DNA of 37,971 nucleotides, from contig RFGT01000064.1 of NCBI GenBank assembly GCA_003696975.1, positions 1 to 37,971 on the forward strand, read 5' to 3'. A program made the translations under genes and the position numbers. The notes beneath the pieces were generated by a model, which saw only the letters and a list, made by a program, of their open reading frames with translations, did not search any database and was not told the origin of the DNA. Below, piece by piece: positions 1-7,725 of this stretch. Positions within the stretch are counted from its first letter, which is position 1; each line of letters begins with the position of its first letter. The DNA comes from Nitrospirota bacterium. Its GTDB lineage: Bacteria; Nitrospirota; Nitrospiria; Nitrospirales; UBA8639.

Positions 1-80
1 GACATTTGAGCTATCGCAAACAAACGAAACTCACTCCATCGAGTCAAATAGAAAAAAATCGTTGTCAGTTAAATTAATTC

Positions 81-102
81 GGTGGAGCCAAAAGCTGGCA
101 CC
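81..102 (-). terminator. Possible hairpin terminator after the Fic gene
   Basis: Just past the Fic stop codon the arms GGTG + GCCA and TGGC + CACC can pair around AAAGC, with a two-base bulge. On the minus strand the hairpin is followed by AT-rich sequence (AATTAATTT) rather than a clean U tract, so this is only a candidate terminator. The rest of bases 1-80 is AT-rich and shows no gene. Confidence 0.25.
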
Positions 103-104
103 CG

Positions 105-1265
105 TTATATTTCTGTACCCTCGCTCAGGATGGCCAGGTAGCGTTCGTAGGCGAAGATCCGGTTGCGGCGTTGGCCCGTGATCTCGCGAAGGATGCCGGC
201 GCGTGTCAGTTCATCGACTGCCTTGGAAACTGCCGGAAAAGAAAGACCGGTGCGCTCGCAAGCCTGCTTCACTCCAAGAAGCGGACGCTCGCAGAAAACG
301 CGAAAGACCCGCAACGCGGTAGATGAACGGCGGCCCATGTCCTGGATCGCGAGTTCGTCGCTCTGGAACAAGGCAACAAGCCGCCTGGCCGTATCCACGG
401 CATTGGCCGCCGTCTTCTCCACTCCTTCGAGAAAGAAATCGACCCAGGCCTCCCAGTCCCCAACCGTCCGCACCTGGTTCAGCATGCGGTAGTATTCCTG
501 GCGGTGTTGCTTGAAATAGAGGCTCAGGTAGAGCAGAGGCTCAGAGAGCACCCGTTCATGGTGCAAAATGAAGGCGATGAGAAGCCTTCCGATTCGGCCG
601 TTTCCATCGAGAAACGGATGGATTGTTTCAAATTGCACATGGGCGAGCGCTGCTTTGATCAGAGCCGGGTACGGGCTTTCCTGGTCGTGGAGAAAGTGTT
701 CAAGGTTTCCCATGCAAGCCTGGACATATTCAGGCGGAGGAGGCACAAAATGGGCGTTTCCCGGACGTGTGCCTCCAATCCAGTTCTGGGATCCCCTGAA
801 CTCTCCAGGAGATTTCTCGCTCCCTCTCCCCTGACGGAGCAAAACGGCGTGCATCTCACGGATCAGGCGGTTTGAGAGTGGAAAACCTTCCTTCAACCGA
901 CTAAGTCCATGTTCCAATGCGGCGACGTAGTTAGACACTTCAACGACGTCGTCGAAGGGAACGCCTGGGGCCTGTTCCAGTTCGAAAAGCATGAGCTGGG
1001 CCAGGGAGGACTGGGTTCCTTCGATCTGCGACGAAAGAACCGCCTCGCGCCGCACGTAGGCATAGAGAAAAAGATGAGGATCGGGCAACAGCAGAGCGAT
1101 GCTGTCCAGACGCCCCAAGGCAAGGGTCGCGGCCTCCAGTAATTTCCGCCTCTTCCCCGTCCACTGGAGCGGTGGATCTGCGGGCAGCGGGTGGGGGATG
1201 AAAGCGCGCACCTGTTCGCCCAAGACCGTGCTTACGTGGTATCTTCCTGTTAGACCGCGCTCCAA
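105..1265 (-). CDS. Fic family protein (class II, probable AMP-transferase) with C-terminal winged helix
   Basis: The protein has 386 aa. The catalytic Fic motif HPFLDGNGRIGR lies at residues 216-227 and is complete: catalytic His216, the Asp220 that binds metal, and both arginines. An inhibitory motif of the form [S/T]xxxE[G/N], SSQIEG, lies at residues 78-83, in front of the Fic core. That order defines class II Fic proteins, in which the Glu blocks ATP binding until inhibition is relieved. Residues about 315-375 look like a winged-helix DNA-binding domain, as in many Fic proteins of this length. The family usually transfers AMP from ATP to a hydroxyl side chain of a target protein; the target here is unknown. 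The gene is flanked by decayed mobile DNA and has a perfect palindrome 43 bp upstream of its ATG, which suggests self-regulation (inference). The ATG at 1263-1265 fits the family start. Confidence 0.9.
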   Translation of the reverse strand: MERGLTGRYHVSTVLGEQVRAFIPHPLPADPPLQWTGKRRKLLEAATLALGRLDSIALLLPDPHLFLYAYVRREAVLSSQIEGTQSSLAQLMLFELEQAPGVPFDDVVEVSNYVAALEHGLSRLKEGFPLSNRLIREMHAVLLRQGRGSEKSPGEFRGSQNWIGGTRPGNAHFVPPPPEYVQACMGNLEHFLHDQESPYPALIKAALAHVQFETIHPFLDGNGRIGRLLIAFILHHERVLSEPLLYLSLYFKQHRQEYYRMLNQVRTVGDWEAWVDFFLEGVEKTAANAVDTARRLVALFQSDELAIQDMGRRSSTALRVFRVFCERPLLGVKQACERTGLSFPAVSKAVDELTRAGILREITGQRRNRIFAYERYLAILSEGTEI

Positions 1266-1307
1266 AATCCGATCCCTTGTTTTTCAAACGCTAAATAGGC
1301 TCGCATA

Positions 1308-1339
1308 CTATTAAACGATATACAAATTTCGTTTAATAG
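1308..1339. promoter_or_regulatory. Perfect 11-bp inverted repeat, candidate operator of the Fic gene
   Basis: CTATTAAACGA at 1308-1318 is exactly complementary to TCGTTTAATAG at 1329-1339, with a 10-bp AT-rich spacer. It begins 43 bp upstream of the Fic start codon, where the promoter should be. Size and symmetry suit a dimeric regulator. The winged helix of Fic itself is the obvious candidate, but that is inference. It also overlaps the tail of the broken reading frame upstream, so it could be a hairpin in that transcript. Confidence 0.5.
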
Positions 1340-1583
1340 CAAGAGGCGTCACTCCGCAAACCCCAGCACTTCCCATATTCTTCTTGATCTCCGCTTCCAG
1401 CCTGTGGGCTTCCTCGAACTGCTCGTAGAGCGTGGCCGTCAGTTCGCGGCCGAGCGGGTCCTTGACACCGCTTACATTCGAGCGTGTATGCCTTTCTCGC
1501 TTGTCCTGCCATCATGCACCTCCTGGCCAAGTCTGCCTCGGGCGTTTCGAGGTGTCCACTTCCATATAGACCACAACACCCTT
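1311..1583 (-). pseudogene. Broken gene fragment of uncertain family
   Basis: One minus-strand frame runs from about 1583 to a TAA at 1311-1313 and is interrupted by an in-frame TGA at 1512-1514. Below that stop it reads 66 codons with a protein-like, helical and charged stretch (KDPLGRELTATLYEQFEEAH, then RLEAEIKKN). This resembles the C-terminal tail of type I restriction-modification M subunits, which often neighbour Fic genes, but the identification is a weak recollection. It lies directly upstream of Fic on the same strand. It is probably a remnant truncated at its 5' end by the adjoining transposase remnant. Confidence 0.3.
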
Positions 1584-2036
1584 AAGGCCGGCCGCCAAGC
1601 TGCGGCCGCCGTGCTCGAGCGTGGCGGGAGGGAGTCCCCCTCGGCCATGGCCAGCTTCTCGGGCGACCTGGAAGCCGGGCTGCCCACCTGGAGGCGCCGT
1701 GGTGCCCGCAAATACCTCAGGACCACCACCCTGAGCGAGCGCAGGTTTGTGGAGGAGCACCCGCGGACCATGATCATCCCCCGCTTCTTCAACGAACGGA
1801 GTGGCTGGAAGCTGGTGTTCGCCGTTCTGTGGCGGGCCAGCGAACGCTGGCAGCGGGTGCGGATGTCGGAGGGGGAGCGCAGGCCACGGGAGGTGCTCCG
1901 GGCATGGCTCAGTCTCACCCACGAGCCAGGTTCTGTCCGTCAGGCGGTCAGGCCCAACAGGGAGGCGGTGCATGAAGCAGAGGCACCCAGGCCGAATGCT
2001 TTTTACAGTGCTTTTTACAGAAAGATTAGGACTTGA
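1584..2036 (+). pseudogene. 3' remnant of an IS256/mutator-type transposase
   Basis: The plus-strand frame carries the conserved C-terminal block of this transposase class: LRTTTLSERRFVEE (usual form LRTTNLxERxFxEE), IIPRFFNERSGWKLVF and VLWRASERWQRVR. The upstream half, including the first two acidic catalytic residues, is absent. Several normally conserved residues are altered (for example TTT for TTN, EEHPRT for a basic run). The frame stops in TTTTTACAGAAAGATTAGGACTTGA, shown here only to mark an element-end-like sequence, and TTTTTACAG occurs twice 13 bp apart (about 1991-2010). I infer a decayed, non-mobile copy. No matching left end is visible in the window. Bases 2037-2196 downstream hold two short hairpins (2049-2062 and 2133-2150) and no gene. 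Confidence 0.6.
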
Positions 2037-2196
2037 CCCATCTCAGACACCCCGTATGGGGTTGTTATGACTTTGGTTGGGGAAAGCAGGTTGCGCGGGA
2101 AAGTCAGGGTTGTTTCTTGCCCTTACTCAGCGCTGATAGCCCTTTATCAGAATATCACGTGGCCTAGTCAGGAGACCACTGGGGAACGCAAAGAGG

Positions 2197-4368
2197 TTAC
2201 TTCACAATCACCACGTTCAGGGGGTCATCTTTTCGGGTGACGTTAATGGAGACGTCTTCCTCTGCGGTGCGAACCATCATCAAGTCCGCCGAGGCCTTGC
2301 CAATGGCCAAATTTTTAATTTGGACAAATGGCAGAAATTCCGGCAGGTAGGGATTAGTGAAGCGAATCTCGTTGTCCGCACCTTGAATCGATAAGCCTAA
2401 GCAGGCTTGAAGGAGTAGAAAAACAGCCCCGGCCGCCCAAGTCTGCGGAGCACAGGCCACAGGATAGAGAATAGGTCCTTCACCAGGCCGGCGGTTGAAT
2501 CCGCATACGAGTTCCGGAATCCGATGAAGATCAACATGAATGCTCATGTCGAACAAGCCGGCGAGAATTTGATGCGTGCGAGCCGCAAATCCGTAGCGAC
2601 TGAACCCATAGGCAATAAGCGCGTTGTCGTGGGGCCATACAGAACCGTTATGGTAGGACATCGGGTTGTAGCGGACTTCAGACCGGGGGATCGTCCGAAT
2701 CCCCCATCCTGAAAAAAAGTCGTCACTGAGCAGGTGTTCGGCGACTGAGGCGGCGTATTCAGCGGTGGTGATTTCCGTAAACAGGCAGTGGCCGGCATTA
2801 GAGGAACGCACCCGGCAAGGCCGCTTGTCTCCGTCAAGGGCGAGAACAAACATGCCGAGTTTATCCGACCAAAAGCGCTGGTGAAACTGTTCTCGCAATT
2901 GCTGGGCCTGCTGGAACAAGTCTCCGGCTTTTTCCGAATACCCCAAGATGGTTGCTAGATTGGACGCGGCCATTTTGGCGGCGAAGACATACCCCTGCAC
3001 TTCACACAAGGCAATGGGCCCTTGCGCCAGTGTACCATCGGCATGGAAGACGGAGTCAAACGAGTCTTTCCATCCCTGTTGCACGAGACCGTGGGACGAA
3101 TGGCGGAGGTATTCGACGAAGCCATCCCGATCCTGGTCGCCGTATTGATTGATCCAGGTAAGGGCTAATTCAATGTGAGGCCAGAGCGAGGCAATGAAGG
3201 CTTTGTCGCCTGTCCGCTCATAATAGGCGCTGGCCAGCATGATAAAGAGTGGGGTGGAATCGATGCTGCCGTAATAGCGGGCAAAGGGGATTTCATGCAG
3301 GGCGGCCATTTCCCCGCGGCGGGTCTCATGCAAGATCTTGCCGGGTTCGGCGTCTTGTTCAGGGTTGGTCTCTTGGGCTTGGTTGGCGGCCAGGTAGGCG
3401 AGGACTCCCCGGGCGATAGAAGGATTGGCCCAGAGGCATTGCAAGGCTGTGATAATACTGTCGCGACCGAACACTGTGCTGTACCACGGGACCCCGGCGT
3501 AGGGAACGGGACCTTGGGGAAAGTCGGTAATCATCATGGAGAGGTCTTCCAGTGACCGGTTGACCCAGTCATTGAACTGCTCATTGCCGGTATAAATGGA
3601 GCAAAATTGAGCCTTGCGGGATTCCATAGTACGGGAGGCTGATGCCTGAGCGGTAGAGAAAGTAGTGATGGGAAGTGGCGTCTCTCCTATTTTGCAGGCT
3701 ACGAGCAGTTCATAGACGGTTTCTTCTCGAGGAGCCAGTACCGTTTCAAAGGTCAATGACGAATCCGTGAGAGCCGAAGGATGAGAAGAGGAAGAAATAT
3801 GGGTGGTCCTCACAATCCCGTCAAGCCCCAGATATTCAATGATGACAGTATCCTGATTGACGACGCGAGCCGATTGTTTCCCCCGCTGACTTCGTTTTTC
3901 CCCGCGCACCTCAAAGATATCGCGAAAGTCGGCTTCGAATTGGATAGAAAGCGCAAGGGCTAAGGGATCGCGCGTGTAGTTGGTCAATCGGATCCGTTCG
4001 TAGCAACAGCCATTCCAGAGCACCTTGGCCCGGGAGAGATGCAAACTGCCTCGAGGAATGAGGGTGAGTTCGTCGAGATAGATGTCGGGGTTTGTGAGGT
4101 CTACGGCCAGCAAGGTATTGTCTTGCCGGACGGTCGAGCTCAATAAGAAGGGATGGGCGGTGCCCAAGAACAGCTCGAAGCGAGACAGGAAGCGGGTGCC
4201 CTCATGATACAAGCCTTGCTCTCCCAACCCCACTGGTTGGATGTCCCCGTACCTATTGAAGAGTCCAAAGCTGTCGCCATGTTTCAAGACACGCGTTCGG
4301 TCATCAGCGAGGGCTGAAGTTGCCAGAATATAATGAGCGCTCCCAATCTGAATGACGTGGCCGGCCAT
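2197..4368 (-). CDS. Glycogen-debranching-like amylo-alpha-1,6-glucosidase
   Basis: The protein has 723 aa. The N-terminal third (residues about 25-235) is the beta-rich domain seen before bacterial glycogen-debranching glucosidases, with the recognisable stretch GLFNRYGDIQPVGLGEQGLY. The C-terminal part is an (alpha/alpha)6 barrel-type glucosidase domain with PWYSTVFGRDSIITALQ (residues about 294-310), a HGLVQQGWKDS segment and the end block YPVACAPQTWAAGA. Members hydrolyse alpha-1,6 branch points or related glucosides in the cytoplasm; no signal peptide is seen. The start ATG is preceded by AGGAGAG at good spacing. It is the last gene of a minus-strand cluster with a GT4 glycosyltransferase and an MscS-type channel, which suggests glucan or compatible-solute turnover. 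The 248 bp between this gene and the channel gene holds a CGGCC-TTA-GGCCG hairpin (4585-4597), so partial termination or processing is possible there. Confidence 0.88.
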   Translation of the reverse strand: MAGHVIQIGSAHYILATSALADDRTRVLKHGDSFGLFNRYGDIQPVGLGEQGLYHEGTRFLSRFELFLGTAHPFLLSSTVRQDNTLLAVDLTNPDIYLDELTLIPRGSLHLSRAKVLWNGCCYERIRLTNYTRDPLALALSIQFEADFRDIFEVRGEKRSQRGKQSARVVNQDTVIIEYLGLDGIVRTTHISSSSHPSALTDSSLTFETVLAPREETVYELLVACKIGETPLPITTFSTAQASASRTMESRKAQFCSIYTGNEQFNDWVNRSLEDLSMMITDFPQGPVPYAGVPWYSTVFGRDSIITALQCLWANPSIARGVLAYLAANQAQETNPEQDAEPGKILHETRRGEMAALHEIPFARYYGSIDSTPLFIMLASAYYERTGDKAFIASLWPHIELALTWINQYGDQDRDGFVEYLRHSSHGLVQQGWKDSFDSVFHADGTLAQGPIALCEVQGYVFAAKMAASNLATILGYSEKAGDLFQQAQQLREQFHQRFWSDKLGMFVLALDGDKRPCRVRSSNAGHCLFTEITTAEYAASVAEHLLSDDFFSGWGIRTIPRSEVRYNPMSYHNGSVWPHDNALIAYGFSRYGFAARTHQILAGLFDMSIHVDLHRIPELVCGFNRRPGEGPILYPVACAPQTWAAGAVFLLLQACLGLSIQGADNEIRFTNPYLPEFLPFVQIKNLAIGKASADLMMVRTAEEDVSINVTRKDDPLNVVIVK

Positions 4369-4616
4369 GGATCTCTCCTACCGAAGCGTCAACATATCCA
4401 GTTTTAGCAGCGTTGGACAATAGGCCAGGAGTCTCAGGGTTATGAATGACATTCCATCCTGGAGTGAATCTCTGGGCTCCTGCACGGTGCGTTGGGGGTT
4501 TTCCTTGTCTGTGTAAATGGCATAACGGGATGAGAATACGCATGAGGTTCGCTGAATGCAATAGCCGGTGACAGAAATCTACTGCGGCCTTAGGCCGAAG
4601 TGGTGGATGCAGCGTT

Positions 4617-5528
4617 TCAAAAAATAGAGCCAACCGCTGGCTCCTGGACCGACTCAGGGAGAGAGGAAATCGGAGTCTGACGAGGAGTAAATTCCTGGAG
4701 AAACCTGCGGAGAATGGCCTGTTCCAGGTTGGCGGGGCCGTGAGCTGGACAAGGAATGCGCAGGAGCAGTTTGATGGTGTGTGGATCGGAAAGTTGAATG
4801 GTCACCTGAGGTTCCACAGAGGGGGCATCAAGCCAATGCTTCCCCTCCAGTCTCTTCATATGCCGTTTGGCATCGTCGAGAAACGGCTGGCATTCGATGC
4901 GGGCCGCTTCCAGCAGCAGGCGCTCTGCGACTTGCCAATTCTCGCCTATTGCGAGCGGAACCGTGATGGTGTGGAGAATATACTTTTGCGTGTAGGTTTC
5001 ATTAGTCAGGGGACCGTTGAATAGCAAACTATTTGGAAGAAACATCACCCGTCCCGTGTATTGGTGAGATGTGTGGCCCGGACCAATTTCTAGCAGAGTG
5101 GTGGTAAGCCATCCATGATCGAGGACAATGCCCCGCACGCCGTTAACCTCAATGCGATCCCCCGGGGAAAAGAATTTTCCCACCATACGTAGATAGGCGG
5201 CGCTCAGACACAGCAAGAGTTCTTTGATGGCAAATACGATAGCCAAGGCTATGGCGATCAGGGTGAGAGCCAAAGAGCGGAGTTGAGGGGCCCAAACTAG
5301 GAGGAGTCCTAGCAGAAAGATGAGAGCCAAGGTGTTGCGAATAGCGACGATCCAGCGCCGTTTGGTCTCAATGGGAAGGGCGTCTCGGTTCAGAACCATC
5401 CGGATGAGCAACATCCGGATGGTCAGGAGGATCCCAAGAAAGACAAGAGTCGCCACCCCGCAGCGAATGGTATCGTTCTCGAACAACCATGACCACGAGT
5501 CTGTCAATGAAGGAGCCATGAAGCCCAA
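4617..5528 (-). CDS. MscS-family small-conductance mechanosensitive channel
   Basis: The protein has 303 aa. Three hydrophobic segments occupy residues about 15-40, 60-85 and 85-115. The last merges into the MscS pore-helix/beta-domain signature: FSPGDRIEVNGVRGIVLDHGWLT, read in part as GDRIEVNGVRGIVLDHGW, followed by the Leu/Pro-Asn element FLPNSLLF. A soluble C-terminal domain follows. Such inner-membrane channels open under membrane tension and release solutes during hypo-osmotic shock. The gene starts 9 bp after the upstream glycosyltransferase stop, so the two are almost certainly cotranscribed. A second in-frame ATG lies three codons later. The segment between the pore helix and the Asn-containing loop is longer than in E. 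coli MscS (GPGHTSHQYTGRV), which points to a divergent subfamily. Confidence 0.85.
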   Translation of the reverse strand: MGFMAPSLTDSWSWLFENDTIRCGVATLVFLGILLTIRMLLIRMVLNRDALPIETKRRWIVAIRNTLALIFLLGLLLVWAPQLRSLALTLIAIALAIVFAIKELLLCLSAAYLRMVGKFFSPGDRIEVNGVRGIVLDHGWLTTTLLEIGPGHTSHQYTGRVMFLPNSLLFNGPLTNETYTQKYILHTITVPLAIGENWQVAERLLLEAARIECQPFLDDAKRHMKRLEGKHWLDAPSVEPQVTIQLSDPHTIKLLLRIPCPAHGPANLEQAILRRFLQEFTPRQTPISSLPESVQEPAVGSIF

Positions 5529-5537
5529 CGGGCGGTG

Positions 5538-6599
5538 TCAGGCCGCTTTCTTTTCCCCAGGTTTCTCTTTCGCGTTGAGTGCAGCGAGTTGTTTATAGAT
5601 GGCCACGTAGCGCTCGGCCATGATGCTTGCGCTGAAGCGACGCTCAAAGGCGATACGGCACTGTTTCCGGCTGATGGTGTCGATCTTTTCAACTGCCCGA
5701 ATGGCCTCGTCTAGGTCATGGACCATGAAACCGGTCATTCCATGGTCCAGAACTTCGGGTACGGAGCCGCGGTGATAAGCAATCACAGGCGTTCCACAGG
5801 CCAAGGCTTCAATCATTACCAGGCCGAAGGGTTCAGGCCAATCAATGGGAAACAACAGAGCCTTGGCATGACCTAAAAAGTCGTTCTTTTCCCCTTCCCC
5901 AATTTCTCCAATGAAGTCGATGAGCGGGTCATTCAAGAGCGGGCGGATCACTTGGTCGAAATAGGGAGAATCGACCTTGTCGACTTTCGCCGCGATGCGT
6001 AATGGCAATCCGACAGCTTTGGCAATCTCGATGGCGCGATCCACACGCTTCTCCGGAGAAATCCGCCCCAAAAATGCCAGGTAGTCGCCTGGTTGTTCCA
6101 CATAGTGGTACAGGTCCAGTGGAAGGCCGTGGTGGACTGTTCCTGCCCAGTTGATCCATGGTAAAGGAGTCCGCTGGGCGTCCGAGATGGAGACCACAGG
6201 CATGTCATGGAACTCCTTAAAGAGAGGGACCAAATCAGGGATGTCGAGCCGTCCATGGAGTGTGGTCAGTGTCTTGTGCCGTACGCTGCGAAACAGCGGA
6301 AAGTGGATGTAGTCGATGTGAAAATGAAGCACATCGAATTTGTGAGCCTCACGAAACACCATTTCGATTTCCACAATGTGATGGGCCAACGTATCCTGGC
6401 AATGAGGGTCAAGCCGCAGCGCTCGATGACAAGGAGCTCGGAGATTCGCTCTAGTGACAGAGTCACCCGAGGCGAACAGGGTCACTTCATGCCCTTGCCG
6501 TAAGAGCTCTTCGGTTAAGTAGGACACCACGCGTTCCGTCCCTCCGTACAGCTTGGGTGGTACACTTTCAAATAATGGAGCAATTTGGGCAATTTTCAT
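5538..6599 (-). CDS. Glycosyltransferase family 4
   Basis: The protein has 353 aa from the ATG at 6597-6599, chosen because AAGGAGAGGAG stands at ideal distance and the protein then opens MKIAQIAPLFESVPPKLYGG. That opening is the GT4 first beta strand plus the glycine-rich donor/acceptor loop. A second Rossmann-like half contains FLGRISPEKRVDRAIEIA and the GT4 signature EPFGLVMIEALACGTPVIAY followed by GSVPEVLDHG, with the E-x7-E pair that holds the nucleotide sugar. It is a retaining, GT-B-fold enzyme of the cytoplasm or inner membrane face; the exact sugar cannot be read from sequence. It heads the cluster with an MscS-type channel and a debranching-like glucosidase, so a glucan or glucosyl-solute product is plausible. 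Confidence 0.9.
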   Translation of the reverse strand: MKIAQIAPLFESVPPKLYGGTERVVSYLTEELLRQGHEVTLFASGDSVTRANLRAPCHRALRLDPHCQDTLAHHIVEIEMVFREAHKFDVLHFHIDYIHFPLFRSVRHKTLTTLHGRLDIPDLVPLFKEFHDMPVVSISDAQRTPLPWINWAGTVHHGLPLDLYHYVEQPGDYLAFLGRISPEKRVDRAIEIAKAVGLPLRIAAKVDKVDSPYFDQVIRPLLNDPLIDFIGEIGEGEKNDFLGHAKALLFPIDWPEPFGLVMIEALACGTPVIAYHRGSVPEVLDHGMTGFMVHDLDEAIRAVEKIDTISRKQCRIAFERRFSASIMAERYVAIYKQLAALNAKEKPGEKKAA

Positions 6600-6704
6600 G
6601 TTGTGGTCTCCTCTCCTTGATGACAGGTCACCCCCACGCACTACCTAAACGCTTTTTTAATGCTTTCCTGAGGGTACAAATAAAAATAAAGGGTGGTGTT
6701 TCGT

Positions 6705-6732
6705 GTAATAACCTCTTTTTCCAGGAAGTCAA
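6705..6732 (-). promoter_or_regulatory. Candidate sigma-70 promoter for the GT4-MscS-glucosidase cluster
   Basis: On the minus strand, TTGACT (6727-6732) and TATTAC (6705-6710) are separated by 16 bp. The site lies about 105 bp upstream of the glycosyltransferase ATG, with no better pair closer in. Confidence 0.4.
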
Positions 6733-6749
6733 GAGACTTAAACAACTCA

Positions 6750-6840
6750 GGTGCGGGGCTACGACAGGCGTATCCGACTCTGGGGTAAGCGCGGACCCGA
6801 AACGCGAGCTAAAGAAAGGTGGTACTCCCTGTCCCGCACC
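6750..6840 (+). ncRNA. Unassigned structured RNA-like element (leader candidate)
   Basis: GGTGCGGG (6750-6757) pairs with CCCGCACC (6833-6840), and inside it ACAGG (6764-6768) pairs with CCTGT (6828-6832). Both helices are perfect and collinear, with a six-base bulge on one side. Within the 59-base interior, GGGT (6783-6786) can pair with ACCC (6795-6798). CGCG from that loop (6790-6793) can pair with CGCG at 6803-6806, a geometry that would form an H-type pseudoknot. I do not recognise it as a known riboswitch class. It precedes the orphan gene at 6948 on the same strand, but transcription from the minus strand is equally possible because the complement folds similarly. Confidence 0.35.
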
Positions 6841-6901
6841 CCGGGCTTGCAAAAAATCTCGATTTCGTGTTCACTAATAGGAAGAAAGCGAGTAAGCAGG
6901 T

Positions 6902-6928
6902 AAACTGGGAGGTGTTCTAGCCCAGTTT
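6902..6928 (+). promoter_or_regulatory. Hairpin directly before a ribosome binding site
   Basis: AAACTGGG (6902-6909) pairs perfectly with CCCAGTTT (6921-6928) around an 11-base loop, followed by TTTTG and then the GAGGAGGAAGGAAG ribosome site of the gene at 6948. It could act as an attenuator, a translational switch or an mRNA-stabilising stem. There is no long U tract, so it is not a convincing terminator. Confidence 0.35.
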
Positions 6929-6947
6929 TGAGAGGAGGAAGGAAGTA

Positions 6948-7247
6948 ATGGTTTCAATTATCTGGCCAACCGTTACCCATTGCCTCTTCGCCGCATTGGT
7001 CTTTGGGGGGCCAGACACATCAAAGCATGAGTACCAGCCTGTGACTGTCGAAAGCAATCCGTGTTCCGCCTTTGTGGCCTATGTCAGTCACAGCGCTGTG
7101 GTGTTGGAACGAGGGCATCACCGCGTTGAGATTCCACTCCCCTCTGACGCAAAGTGGCATCGACTGCAATACTATTGGGGAACGGACGCCGCGTTTGTTG
7201 AAGATCAACTCGTTCCCGTGAGGATGGGGCCCATTGGAAGTTACTAA
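6948..7247 (+). CDS. Orphan 99-aa protein, possibly exported
   Basis: I do not recognise this protein. The ATG is preceded by a very strong purine-rich ribosome site (GAGGAGGAAGGAAG), which supports a real gene. Residues 1-20 are hydrophobic and could be a short signal or membrane anchor, though the N-terminus lacks a Lys/Arg. The remainder is a small, beta-looking domain (VTVESNPCSAFVAYVSHSAV, then VVLERGHHRVEIPLP) with a single Cys and a WHRLQYYWG segment. It stands alone between a structured leader and a convergent TPR gene, with 88 bp between their stops and no clear terminator. Confidence 0.6.
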   Translation: MVSIIWPTVTHCLFAALVFGGPDTSKHEYQPVTVESNPCSAFVAYVSHSAVVLERGHHRVEIPLPSDAKWHRLQYYWGTDAAFVEDQLVPVRMGPIGSY

Positions 7248-7335
7248 AAAACCCGCTTCTCTTGCTAGTGGTTCCTGCCCTCTGTAGTCATCTGTCAGCT
7301 CTTCCCGGGGATAAGATTGAACTAGATTGACTGTT

Positions 7336-7725
7336 TCAACGTCCGCCGTGCGCGGAGTGTGTGCCTTGAAGGCGCTGTTGCAGGATGCGTGACTGCTGGA
7401 TAAAGGGATTCACGCGCCCAAGCTCTTTCGCTTTTTTGAAGTGCTTCAGAGCTCGCTGTTGTTGGCCCATGCGTTCTAGCGTCAGGGCGAGGTTATAGTG
7501 GGCTACAGCAGAGTGAGGATTTATCTGGACCGCCTTTTGAAAATGGGTCAAGGCGTTCTTCCATTGCATTTGCTGGAAATATTTCACTCCCTCGTTGATT
7601 ACCGCTTCTCCTTTTGTTCCTGTGAGCGGGTAAATGGGCTGAGCTGCGAGCTCTATCCCGTCATGCCCCAACAAGAATACCATAGTACAGACAATTGCAA
7701 GGCCGAATTGATAACAGATCTTCAT
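7336..7725 (-). CDS. Exported TPR-repeat protein
   Basis: The protein has 129 aa from the ATG at 7723-7725, chosen because AGGAGGAACGAGGGG precedes it and it then starts with a clean signal peptide (MKICYQFGLAIVCTMVFLLG, cleavage near residue 28). Residues about 42-110 hold two tetratricopeptide repeats: the first runs through AVINEGVKYFQQMQWKNALT and ends near QINP, the second through AVAHYNLALTLERMGQQQRA. TPR domains scaffold protein-protein contacts; here the site would be the periplasm or outer-membrane inner face. No catalytic domain is present and the partner is unknown. Bases 7726-7888 upstream hold no recognisable gene. Confidence 0.8.
   Translation of the reverse strand: MKICYQFGLAIVCTMVFLLGHDGIELAAQPIYPLTGTKGEAVINEGVKYFQQMQWKNALTHFQKAVQINPHSAVAHYNLALTLERMGQQQRALKHFKKAKELGRVNPFIQQSRILQQRLQGTHSAHGGR

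Noticed and set aside
1472-1973. Minus-strand frames opposite the transposase remnant
   Set aside because: The plus-strand frame shows the conserved transposase block, so the minus-strand reading above about 1583 is a shadow.
4304-4633. A 109-codon minus-strand frame between the channel and glucosidase genes
   Set aside because: It overlaps both confident genes, has no ribosome site and its protein looks random, so it is not a gene.
6600-6750. A cyclic di-GMP-I riboswitch before the glycosyltransferase
   Set aside because: I looked for the conserved tetraloop-receptor and CACGCA/ACGCAAAG elements in order and did not find them.
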